A stretch of 64,000 nucleotides of DNA from Petrolisthes cinctipes. Taxonomy: Eukaryota; Arthropoda; Malacostraca; Decapoda; Porcellanidae. Below, in pieces: positions 23,453 through 32,673 of the stretch. The DNA lies in NCBI GenBank assembly GCA_033782935.1, contig JAWQEG010001325.1, forward strand, positions 620,001 to 684,000. The letters run 5' to 3'. Position 1 is the stretch's first letter, and each line of letters opens with the position of its first letter. A model generated the notes under the pieces. The model did no database searches and was not told the origin of the DNA. It saw only the letters and a list, made by a program, of their open reading frames with translations. A program made the translations under genes and the position numbers.

Positions 23453-23760
23453 TTGATTGATTGATTGATTGATTTTTGGCGCTGCAACATCGAGATCATA
23501 TAGCGCCAGAAGAAGGTGATAGAAGAGGTGGGACAGCAAGCAGGAAGGAAATAGAAAGAAAAGAGACAGTTGAATAACTGAAAGAGATTGGCTGGGGCCG
23601 AAGGGGCGCCAAAACCCTTAAAGTATTGCCCTCTATCACTACCGGCAATACCCCCCTACGGGGTCTAAAGGAGAAAGGGAGAAGAGGTGGAGATGAGGGA
23701 AAGGTGAAGAAAGAACAGAATAAGAAAAGTGAAGAAGTTAGAAGGAGGTGAAGAAGAATC
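23453..23760 (-). mobile_element. SINE-like insertion with 13-bp target duplication
   Basis: A 308-bp insert flanked by direct repeats TATCATTGGCAAA (23440-23452 and 23761-23773). The left arm, which lacks it, shows the empty site in inverse orientation. Read on the minus strand it ends in an (AATC)n tail after a GGCGCTATATG...GCAGCGCC hairpin. No A and B boxes are evident, so it may be a LINE 3' fragment rather than a SINE. Confidence 0.75.
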
Positions 23761-23827
23761 TATCATTGGCAAAAGATCACATATTTCGACACTTATGTGT
23801 TTAACGTGGAATGTCAAGGAGTCAGGG

Positions 23828-24068
23828 CCGGTCCCACATAGTCATTTTGTTTGTCAGATTCCTCCCCAAACACACTCGTAAGCCTTCGTTATTTCCCAAA
23901 AGCTGAGTATACCTATTCACCAAAACTATCAAGCACTAGTATTATTACAATATCTGTAAACTTTACTCATCAGGTTAATCCAATAAATCAGTCAAAAGTC
24001 ATTTACACAGTTTAGATTCTTTCGTTTGGGCGCTAACAAACTACAACGAACAACTGTGGAATTGGTCC
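23828..24068. mobile_element. MITE, family H, inside right arm
   Basis: Inverted counterpart of 21452-21694, ending CAACTGTGGAATTGGTCC. Confidence 0.7.
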
Positions 24069-24123
24069 TAAATCTCCATACGATTTCATATCTAAATAGA
24101 CTGGATAAGATAAGATAGTGTTC

Positions 24124-24127
<4 letters not shown>

Positions 24128-24204
<77 letters not shown>

Positions 24205-24214
24205 CAGTACACTT

Positions 24215-24270
<56 letters not shown>
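24128..24270. repeat. Interrupted (GA)n microsatellite in right arm
   Basis: Two GA tracts (about 24128-24200 and 24221-24270) separated by about 20 bp; much longer than the left-arm counterpart. Confidence 0.95.
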
Positions 24271-24271
<1 letters not shown>

Positions 24272-24861
24272 AGAGTGAGAAGGAGTATTTAGTAATGAAG
24301 GAATTTTACTATGCATGTAATACATTGTAACGTGACTTACAAATAAAATACAAAATCAGAGGTGAACATCAAATAATGCCTACCAAAATATGATGGCCAA
24401 AGCAAACAACATATCTGCTCGATCTGCTCGAGTTGGTAGAAAAACAAGAAAACAATGCAATGTTGCATGCTAAACATGAAATCCATTAAGAAGAAATATT
24501 CACTGTTCAGGCTACGAACAACTTTACCTTAGCTTCACCTGATCATTGTGTAATATAGTTGTTAAATTTCCATAATAGCATTCCTCAACCACTCTGCCTG
24601 AGAGCTCATGACTCATTGGCACGAGCATAGATGTTTCCCGAAACTTCAACCCTGCAGTCCACATTCCTTCCACAACTACACAGCGCCATCTATGGAATGA
24701 ACTTTGAGGCAGGGTCATGTTCACTACAGAGGGAGAGTGTTGACGATCCGTATAATTTTCGAGCACACACACACACTGCTGCCACATCTATGATCTCTCG
24801 ATACTGGGTGGCCCAGTCGGAACTGTAACAGACTGTACAATGCGTCTACTGGCAATATACT

Positions 24862-25020
24862 TATTTGAAAACAGTTGAATCTGCATATTGACAAATTATC
24901 ATTGAGTTTGCTTTGCCCGAGTAGACGACTGAATTTCGGTCCAGTTAATTGTTACCAGATTTAACACCAGCATATTGGTGGACGAAGTGGCCTCGAGTCA
25001 TCTGTGCGCAACTGTACACT
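24862..25020. repeat. Dispersed repeat shared with 1198-1345
   Basis: Shares CATATTGACAAATTAT, GACTGAATTTCGGT and GTGGCCTCGAGTCATCTGTG with the early part of the duplicated segment. Function unknown. Confidence 0.65.
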
Positions 25021-25235
25021 CGTCAAACGTAATTTCTGACCAGAGACGTTGGCAGGCACCACACACACACACATACCCTGCATTCGAACTCAGCCTCTAT
25101 AGGTGTACTGGGTGGGGAAATGAGCAATACCAGGCGATTCAAAGCTTTCTGTCCCTCACACTCTGGTCAGAAATTATGTATCACGAGTGTACTGTCACTC
25201 ATAAAAGAAATCCCCCCCCCCCCTCCTTGGCTCAA

Positions 25236-25297
25236 GCTTGAAATAGTTTGGAGGATTCAGTTGCTGCAGAATTACCAACACAAAATTTCCCCCTTAA
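25236..25297. mobile_element. Half of a family-P TTAA MITE
   Basis: Only the right half remains, from GAAATAGTTTGGAGG to CCCCCTTAA (TTAA 25294-25297). Confidence 0.65.
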
Positions 25298-25837
25298 ATT
25301 TAGTAGGTCAGAAAGGGGGTGGTGGAGGGTGGAAAGTGGGTGACCACCTCTATCTACACAATTTCTGATCAGATCACTAGAGTTGCAACATTCTTTAGTA
25401 CAAATGTTTATATACAATAATTTATCTAACTATTCTCACCTCCTGCTTTCGATTACGGAACATAATTATGTAACAAAAGATGATCTTATCAGCAAGTCGT
25501 GTAAACAGAGGTAGTCATCAGCCTCACACCCTCTTAGCGCCACCTAGTCTGGGGCCTTATGTAAATCCGTGGGAAATTCGTGATCATTTTAGTTTCTTTT
25601 CATAAATAGTAAGTTTGAGGGATAACAAATCCAAAAAAAGTTGTCAACAATTTTGTATCCACTTTGATGACGTCATTCTAAGTATGACGGCATCAGATCC
25701 TTAAAAAATGATACTAATTAGCCTGATAATTCTCTATTCTAACGGAATATTATCATTTTTTCTTCTTGCTATGATGTTATTAGTTGCAATAGTGGAAGGG
25801 AAATGAATTTCGCACTTACTTAATGTTTGGCTGATTT

Positions 25838-25857
25838 ATGCAAATTAGATGACGTCA
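25838..25857. promoter_or_regulatory. Octamer plus CRE motif pair, left inverted end
   Basis: ATGCAAAT (25838-25845) followed by TGACGTCA (25850-25857); another TGACGTCA lies at 25668-25675. These are the core binding sequences for POU and CREB/ATF factors. Occupancy is not shown. Confidence 0.5.
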
Positions 25858-26064
25858 TAATTACACCAGAACTAAAGACATGAGCTCAAAATAAGACTAT
25901 TGAATATACATTTAGTAAATTCTTGTTTCTAAGTGACAAGCACTTGAGTATATATACATGTATCGTTTTAAGTTTGTTACACAGAACATCGTGTGCAGTT
26001 TCATCACATAATCTAATTATCTTTCGATCTATTTTACATAGACAGCAGTTAATGTTTCTATTTA

Positions 26065-26215
26065 CATATGAAGGTCTTCATCGTCACTGTCTTCATTCAC
26101 TGTAGAACTTGAATTGTCGCTGTTTCTGTTTTCGCAGTTTGGTTGACATGAAGCACACATGTGTACATTTGAGATTGTGTTTACAACAGGAACAACTCAA
26201 GTTTTGGGGTATTTA
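26065..26215 (-). pseudogene. Cysteine-rich C-terminal fragment of an unknown TE protein
   Basis: The minus strand encodes CSCCKHNLKCTHV. After a one-base shift it continues CASCQPNCENRNSDNSS with an acidic end (EDSDDEDLHM) and a stop. The C-x-C-x(n)-LKCT-x2-C-x2-C-x3-C-x-N pattern followed by an acidic tail is one I associate with the ends of some arthropod transposon ORFs. I cannot name the family. No upstream coding part was found. Confidence 0.4.
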
Positions 26216-26993
26216 AAGTCGCAAAAACTTACAAATAATCGATATTCTTAAAATTAGGAAGCAAAGGATCATGGGTAATAAACAGGTGTAAAAAGGAAAA
26301 TGCTGTCATAAATTCCTATCAATACGATTTTATGCCATTTTTAACAATGAATAATGATCATCAGCATCGTATAATCATGCATTGTAAAATTGATTATTGT
26401 AGCTTAATACAGGTGTAAAGCTTCAAGTTATGAAACACGAAAAAACAACATGGCTGACTCGAGAACAGCAATTGCCAAAAGAGGCTGACTTGATTAATTA
26501 AAACAAACCTTTATATATAGTTTTTTTTATCAGTTACACCTCATGTAATACAAATACATTATAGATGTTTTCAACAAAACTGCTTGTCAATAAATTGCGT
26601 CATTTTTCTGTTTGTTACTACCAGAAACAGTAGAGAAGGAAATTTACCACAGAAAGCCCAATTCTTATAATTTGGGCTTATTTCTAATAAAGCATAAACA
26701 TACAAATCCCGTAAACCAGAAACAACAGCAATGATGACACAATAGCAACTTTTAACCTGAAATCACTATAGTCATCCATAATGGAGTGAATTACAAAGAA
26801 GAAATCAAACAAACTTTCCAAAACTATGTGAAAAATCAGAAAGACTAAATGTTACATGATAGAATGTTTGGTAAAATAACTATTTTTCACATGGAAAAGT
26901 TTTGCAAGCTTATTTCCTTGGTAATTAGGCATTTTTTTTTTACGAAAATAGGCTTGAAATAAATTATTTTCTAAATATTCTATTTTTGAGTGA

Positions 26994-27015
26994 TGACGTC
27001 ATAGCTAATTTGCAT
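26994..27015. promoter_or_regulatory. CRE plus octamer motif pair, right inverted end
   Basis: TGACGTCA (26994-27001) and ATTTGCAT (27008-27015), the mirror image of the left pair. Confidence 0.5.
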
Positions 27016-27162
27016 AAAATACCCTTAAATTACTTCATAAAAAATTTGTGACATCTTTCAATGAAATCAGCGCCTTTCAAACTACAAATTTAAGCAAAGA
27101 AACTAAAATGATCACAGTGTTCCTACGGGAGTGATTTTAACTACATAAGGCCCCGGACTAAC

Positions 27163-27328
27163 CCTCGTTTTGGTGGATTTAAGTAGGTCATAAAGTAAAT
27201 ATTTGTCTGTATACTTGTGCATCATTCTGTTATGTTTTCGTGATATGTGTGTGTGTGTGTAGATTCTCATGGGTCCTGCCTACCCGTATGTATTGTTGCC
27301 TGCATGTTGATTGACACTACGGCGCAAT

Positions 27329-27358
<30 letters not shown>
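27163..27358 (+). mobile_element. 3' end fragment of the I-type LINE (copy C)
   Basis: About 195 bp matching the last part of LINE copies A and B (GTTTTGGTGGATTTAAGTAGG to CTACGGCGCAATTAAT), then an (AAT)n/A tail. It is strongly 5'-truncated and begins within a few bases of the 25545-27160 transposon. Confidence 0.85.
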
Positions 27359-27360
<2 letters not shown>

Positions 27361-28007
27361 TCTTACACCCACTCTGTCACCCCCGAACACTTCTCCCCCC
27401 AAGGGTAAGCCACACTGTTTACAGATCTGAACTGCCATGAATTACTGCAAAACTAGCCTAGGGGGGGGGGGGGTTCGTTTCTTTTATGAGTGACTATATC
27501 GTACGTTCGTATGTGATAATAGTTTGGCTCCAAAGGTAAGGTTTCATGTAATAACACACAAACAGACAGCCTCAGATTCAAATGTTATATTTATGCACGA
27601 TGGTTACATAGAATTAATGCATTTTTAACATGATTCATTGTCAAAAGCTATTTTTTAAGCATCGTTTTTAAAGGGAATGTGATCCTGATCTTGTCACAGT
27701 CCATTATTTTATTTATTAATTTATTTTTTATCTACTTATTTATTTAATATCTAACAGTTTATTGGACTTTCAGAAACGTTTATACTAGCTACAGGAGCTT
27801 GAAGTTACTTTGCTTCTGGTGAATATACAGCGATTCCTCCTCAACTAATATGACCTAAAACACATGCCTCAAATAATCCATTTCAGTGTTTGAAAGTTAT
27901 AGACAATGACAAAAGTATATGGATTTTGGTGTAATTTTCACGTCATGTGTTACAGGTACTGGGAGTCGCTGGCGAATCTTTATAAAATAAAGAAAATGTA
28001 TTATAGA
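27359..28007. other. Unassigned DNA
   Basis: C-rich then AT-rich sequence with a G-tract at about 27462-27473. No gene, RNA or repeat family recognised. Confidence 0.6.
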
Positions 28008-28270
28008 TCATGGAAGGATAGAGTGCCTTATTGAACCATATCCGTGTACTACATCATGGAAGGATAGAGTGACTTATTGAACCATATCCGTGTACTACAT
28101 CATGGAAGGATAGAGTGACTTATTCAACCATATCCATGTACTACATCATGGAAGGATAGAGTGACTTATTCAACCATATCCGTGTACTACATCATGGAAG
28201 GATAGAGTGACTTATTCAACCATATCCGTGTACTACATCATGAAGGGAGAAGAGTGCCTTATCCATCCAT
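28008..28270. repeat. 46-bp minisatellite, about 5.5 units
   Basis: Unit starting ATCATGGAAGGATAGAGTG repeats at 28008, 28054, 28100, 28146 and 28192, then a diverged unit at 28238. Two unit types differ at TTGAACC and TTCAACC. The period is not a multiple of three, so it is not coding. Confidence 0.92.
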
Positions 28271-29341
28271 TGCCGTGAAGAGGTCACATTCAGTAGTCCG
28301 TCAGTCATCAGTTAAGCAATTCGGTGTTGAATTATCTGAAAAGAGATGAGTAATATTATACAAAGTACTGTACAGTACATGTAGAGGGCCATTACCATCG
28401 GCATCATGGAGCGAAGTGTCAACATCTTTTAACACAATAGAACATTTCCCTAAGCATAATTACCTACTACCGGTACTTTTTTGTAAAGTGAAACAGTAGA
28501 CTTCACATTTTTTTTACCTCAGAGGCCTCCTGCTGTAGGTAAAATAGTGGGCTTCTGATTCCTCTAAACTACAGTATGCTAAAAACTGGCTAATACCTCA
28601 GTCAATAGTATATATTGAAGGAATCAGTTGTCCACAATTTACAGATAACAGATGACTCCTTTATTTACGTTGACGGGAATGAATGAAAGGCTTTATAAAA
28701 ACTTCATGGACTACTATTTCGTTATCTATCAATCAATCTTCTCTATACCGTAGCAATCGCCTTATTCCCAGACAAACCATTTCCAAATCGATCTATTCTC
28801 TCTCTCTAACTCACAGGCTCATTTTCCCAATATCACAAATCCATTTAATGAAGTGGTAACTAAATAGGCTTTCGTTGTCAGAAATCCTGAGCTTAATAAT
28901 TCCTCCAAACTATAACACGAAAGAAAACTAGTGTTGTATAAGAGGGAAGTACCGGGTATATAATAATTTTCTTGGCATTGTCAGTATGGAGAAATTATTA
29001 TAAGTTCTGCCACAATACACAATCGGTGTCATTTTAACAAATAAAGTCATGATATGTCCATTGTTTCCTTCCCCTAAGAAGTTGTATGTTAATTTTATTA
29101 TGTTAAAGGTGCAGTGTGTTGTGGACGAATTGAAGGCAATTATTTGATTCTACTAAAGTACGACTAGAACAGAATACCTCAGTATACTAGTAGGTAGCAA
29201 GTCTTACAAAATATTATAGAGAAATCAGTAACTTCAAGTTAATGAATGCTGATTTATATAACTAACTTATATTTTACTGTCGAAGATGTAAACAATGTTC
29301 AGAGTAAAATATGTATGATGACACTCCTATAGAACAAGACG

Positions 29342-29342
<1 letters not shown>
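28271..29342. other. Intergenic DNA with weak family-P relics
   Basis: No gene found. Short GATTCCTCTAAACTACAGTATGC-like (about 28557) and AATTCCTCCAAACTATAACACG-like (about 28899) pieces suggest eroded family-P MITEs. Confidence 0.45.

Positions 29343-29388
<46 letters not shown>
29343..29388. repeat. (CT)n microsatellite
   Basis: Pure CT dinucleotides for about 45 bp. Confidence 0.95.
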
Positions 29389-29392
<4 letters not shown>

Positions 29393-29572
29393 TCGCTGGA
29401 CTATGTCTCCCACTAATAAATGTGAAGCCATCAAGGTTAGCAAGGAGGTAAAGGATATGTTGAGTATTATTTATCTTTTGTTATGTTGTTGAAGCCAAAC
29501 AAACAAACAGTCCCTTTACATAAAGATAAACCTGAAGCTTCATCAACACTGTAACTATAATTGTACAATTAC

Positions 29573-29874
29573 CTGGAAGACAACATTTGCAAGTGACGTC
29601 GTTATTGCAGCCACATCTATCAGCATTCCGATTGTTCCGATATCCTATTGGGCACTTCTCCTTTTTCCTCATGCAAAATCCACGGTTTGCTTTACAGGAA
29701 TCACCTATGCACTTGATGACACATTTACACTCAGGATTCTCACAGGCAAGAGGAGTAGAAGGAATGTAGTATGTATCCATCAATAGGAGGTTCCCCATAT
29801 TTCCAGTACACAGACCAGTATCATTACCTTCACCGCCCACGCACTCATTTGTCTGTATACATTTCTGACAGCAT
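29573..29874 (-). CDS. Candidate exon of a cysteine-rich secreted protein
   Basis: The minus strand has an acceptor-like TTATTAACCTGTTTCAG just before 29874 and a donor CCAG|GTAATT after 29573. The 302-bp exon is open in the frame that uses its first base to finish a codon and leaves one base over. It encodes about 100 residues with many cysteines. An N-terminal block CCQKCIQTNECVGGEG is followed by CKCVIKC and then a compact domain (CKANRGFCMRKKEKCPIGYR to DVTCKCCLP) spaced like small disulphide-rich peptides. The cysteine density and matched splice signals support a real exon. Its phase (2 in, 1 out) equals that of the exon at 38851-38975. No downstream exon was found, so it may be broken or belong to a gene running out of reach. 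Confidence 0.6.
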
Positions 29875-30039
29875 CTGAAACAGGTTAATAAATATATGAA
29901 TGCACACAATAAAAAAACTATCGGTTCAATTCTTGTGTGAAACATCCTGATACCTCAGACGATGGATACTGAAAAATGACTTGTTTATTCCAGGGGCAGT
30001 AATTTTTACTTTCCCGCAGCCATTTTTTTTACTATCTTT

Positions 30040-30703
30040 AGCGATTTCTGTAGTGCCTTGCAGGCCTTGGGCAATTTTAACTCTTGCCATCCCCTGGTGT
30101 TGGCCATCCTTGAGTGTCTTGTGCTGCTGGGACGTCGTGGCCGCAGAGTAACATATTGTTGGATTCTGGCTCATGTGTATGTCAATGGGAATGAACAGGC
30201 TGACGCTCTGGCTAAGGCTGTGGCCTCCAGTGCTCGGCTTCCTGCCAGGCGTCATCCCGAACCTGCTGCAGACCTTCCACCCTACATAGATGCTGCCGTT
30301 CGTCCTGTTGGCAGGACAGATGGGACACCGTCGGGGATAACAGCACCTGGGTTTGAGGAGCTACAGCTGCCTGTCCCGCCGGTGGGAGGCGGCTCTTGCC
30401 TGTCTCCACATTGGCCACTCACCTTTGACCCATAGATTTTTAATGGATAGAGTTCCCCCTCCCTACTGTGATGATTGTCTAGTCCCTTTGACAGTGCGGC
30501 ATCTTCTTGTGGAGTGTCCCAGCCTTGGGGACCTTCGTCGTTGGTACATCTCCGAGTTCCGGGTGGGGGACGGTTCTTACAGTCTCTCCCAGGTGCTCGG
30601 GGAGGAGGCTTGTAGTGTGGGAGGGAGCACCCTCTCCTTTGTGGAGGAGGCTGTCCTCCTCCCTTCTACCCTGGCTGTTGCACCGCCAGATGCATAGTGG
30701 CAT
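30040..30703 (+). mobile_element. LINE 3' fragment: RNase H and C-terminal motif
   Basis: The plus strand reads HVYVNGNEQADALAKAVAS, the last RNase H motif (final aspartate in EQADALAK). After a frame change it reads THRFLMDRVPPPYCDDC and VRHLLVECPSLGDLRRWY, the C-x2-C-H-C tail seen in I/R1-type LINE ORF2. The stop is at 30703. It is 5'-truncated and differs from copies A and B. Confidence 0.75.
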
Positions 30704-31261
30704 TTATCAATCAATCTATTCCTGGGGCTTTATGAGTTGTGCCGATCATCTGCAGAACCATCTGGCCCCTACTTTAAGTCGCTTGACGGTCTTGTGATCA
30801 ACCTTATTATTTCTTTGGAAGGAATAACTCTTCTGAGCCCTTCTACTAAGTGGGTAAATTCCCCCTGCCCTCGGATTATGAGACCAGTATACTAACCACC
30901 CAAACTAGTGTAAGTACAAAGAGCAGCAACAAGATGATTACCAAGTCTGAGAGAATTATTAACCATTGAGGAAAGACTTAAGGAATCTAAAGTTACTTAA
31001 ACTGTAAGAATGACTAAAGAATGAATCACATTACTAGAAAAAAATGGTGTGTGCGAAGAACATACATAAAATAAAAGAATTATATGATAATTGATATATA
31101 AAAAACTTAACTCTATAAAGATACAAATGATGGAACACACATACACATTAACATGGCAGTGGCATGGGGTTGGCTACGATGGGTTTGAATCAATATTGTT
31201 TAACAAGGTCGAGACTGATGGTATTACACACACACACACACACAGAGGGAGGTTCTAATGA

Positions 31262-31389
31262 TTATACTGACGAACAAGCACTGGGAGATCTGCAGGGAGA
31301 GAAGACGTCCTTGTAAGCGTCTGGTGGACACTCACAACCCGGTGTACACTCGCCTCCATTGGCCAAACACCTCCCAGAGTCTGAACATT
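31262..31389 (-). CDS. Terminal exon of the cysteine-rich peptide gene
   Basis: Minus-strand acceptor TATGTTTTCAG ends at 31390. The exon uses two bases to finish a codon, then reads CSDSGRCLANGGECTPGCEC, continues PPDAYKDVFSPCRSPSACSS, and stops at TAA (31264-31262). Seven to eight cysteines in about 43 residues with GG-E-C and C-E-C spacing indicate a disulphide-stabilised extracellular peptide. The phase (needs one base from before) matches the exon at 38851-38975 exactly. Joined, the two would place CCI next to KCSDSGRC. The intron between holds LINE copy B and several MITEs. Confidence 0.65.
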
Positions 31390-31400
31390 CTGAAAACATA

Positions 31401-31640
31401 TTAAGGGGGTCATACAGTTTGGGTACATTGCAGGGCTACTGATGATTCCTCCTAAATAATATGCCAAGAAACAGCAGCAGATTAACATATATGATGGTGT
31501 CCTGCGGGGCTACTGATTCCTCCTAAATATGCCAGGAAACAGCACCAGATTGACATATATGATGGTGTCCTGTTGCTTGGAATAGTTTGGAGGAATCAGG
31601 CAGTTGCTCCAGATTTGTTAGCACTACTACACCCCCTTAA
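31401..31640. mobile_element. Family-P TTAA MITE with internal duplication, beside a splice acceptor
   Basis: TTAA at 31401-31404 and 31637-31640, with ends GGGGGT and ACCCCC. The internal block GGGCTACTGATTCCTCCTAAAT to ATGATGGTGTCCTG is present twice (about 31433-31504 and 31505-31571). Its left edge is 11 bases upstream of the 31389 acceptor on the minus strand. Confidence 0.8.
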
Positions 31641-32060
31641 TATAACACACAGTAATCCATTGTTTTCAACTGCAGTTATTGGCTATGTGTGTGTATTGCA
31701 TTATCTGTAATGAACATGTTTACAGTAAACCCACTTTATACATTACACACCCATTATTTTTTTTTTTTTTATACCTCAACCTCGGGACTGAAGGGTGTCA
31801 GTAGCCCGTGACTCTTACGAGGCCCCGAGATTATTTGCTGTAATGCCATGTTTTTCATTGTTATTGCACTGCTTGTAATGAATGTGTGTGAAGTAAATCC
31901 TCTTTGTAAACTCAAAAGCCAGAATTCTAAAAACATAATTCTAAGCTAATGATTGCACACATCCCCTCCACTACCTCCCATGTCCCACTTTCTCATTGTT
32001 CTGCAGCAGTTTGAAGCTTCAGTGAATATAGTATGAGAATAATATACAGGCACAAAGGTA

Positions 32061-32223
32061 CAGTCGGCGGCAGAAGTCCTGTCGCCTCATCTGCTTCACC
32101 GAGACACGCAGTTTTTATGGAACCTAGAAATACACACTTTTACTACTCCTAATAATCTCGAGTCTATGAACATCCCGTGCCTCGGTGAAGCAAGTGAGGC
32201 AACAGGACTTTTGCCGCCGACTG
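32061..32223. mobile_element. TA-flanked MITE with about 50-bp inverted ends
   Basis: TA (32059-32060), CAGTCGGCGGCAGAAGTCCT ... its inverse AGGACTTTTGCCGCCGACTG, TA (32224-32225). The inversion continues through GCCTCA and GCTTCACCGAG. Tc1/mariner-type. Confidence 0.88.
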
Positions 32224-32225
32224 TA

Positions 32226-32305
32226 CACTCGCAATCCAAAATATGTATCCAGGCTTGCTTCGAATAGCCTGATCGGGAATTTAGCGAGCTCAATCAAATA
32301 TGAAA
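32226..32305. mobile_element. Left half of a CACTCGCAATCC MITE
   Basis: Starts CACTCGCAATCCAAAATATG right at the TA shared with the previous element and is lost after about 80 bp. Confidence 0.7.
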
Positions 32306-32405
32306 CATCTTGGTTTTAATTAATATTTCATGTTCTACATCATAACGTTAATGATAGTTATTACTTATAATAAGTAAATAATTATTATACAGAATGTAAA
32401 GTTTT

Positions 32406-32418
32406 AAACGTCACAATG
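32406..32418. repeat. Target duplication of LINE copy B, 5' side
   Basis: AAACGTCACAATG, repeated at 37394-37406 after the A-tail. Confidence 0.9.
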
Positions 32419-32673
32419 AGTCTCGCCCCAACCTTATTGGTGTGAAGACGTTCTCCTGGCGCTCTGCCTACATTGTTGTTTGTGTTGCTGTTTGTGTTCT
32501 CGTTTTTGTGTTGTTTGTGTGTTCTTGTTTGTGTGTTGCTGTTTCTGTGGTGTTGCTGGTGTTGTTTGTTTTTTGTGGTTGTGTGTATTGTTTTGTTGTG
32601 ATTGTTTGTGTGTGTGTGTGTGTGTGTGTGTCCCTAGCTGATTGAGTGTTCAGCTGTTCGTGTTGTTGTTTGC

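Larger units (their letters stand above)
20731..24835. mobile_element. 4.1-kb giant inverted-repeat element with Tc1-like remnant
   Basis: Starts CAGTCTGTTACAGTTCCGAC after TA (20729-20730) and ends with its exact inverse before TA (24836-24837). The left arm (about 20731-22025) and right arm (about 24835-23150) are inverted copies. The outer about 300 bp look almost identical: an 87-codon chance frame is the same in both arms. The inner parts look clearly more diverged. The loop (about 22026-23150) holds the C-terminus of a Tc1-type transposase at its left edge. The right arm also carries a 308-bp SINE-like insert and a longer GA tract. Confidence 0.8.
25545..27160. mobile_element. 1.6-kb DNA transposon with long imperfect inverted ends
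   Basis: TAGTCTGGGGCCTTATGTA at 25545-25563 is inverted (one mismatch) at 27142-27160. Imperfect inversion continues inward through GTGATCATTTTAGTTTCTTT and on to the TGACGTCAT and TTTATGCAAATTAG blocks, about 300 bp per side. Flanks offer TA or ACC as a target duplication, so the superfamily is open. No transposase is recognisable. A cysteine-rich fragment lies at about 26065-26215. The interior is AT-rich. Confidence 0.75.

Noticed and set aside
28008..28270. Regular repeats considered as a CRISPR array
   Set aside because: Units are contiguous with no spacers, and the sequence is eukaryotic; it is a minisatellite.
30830..30915. tRNA-like stretch GGTGGTTAGTATACTGGTCTCATAATCC on the minus strand
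   Set aside because: The A-box half is plausible but no B box follows, so it is at best an eroded SINE head, not a tRNA gene.
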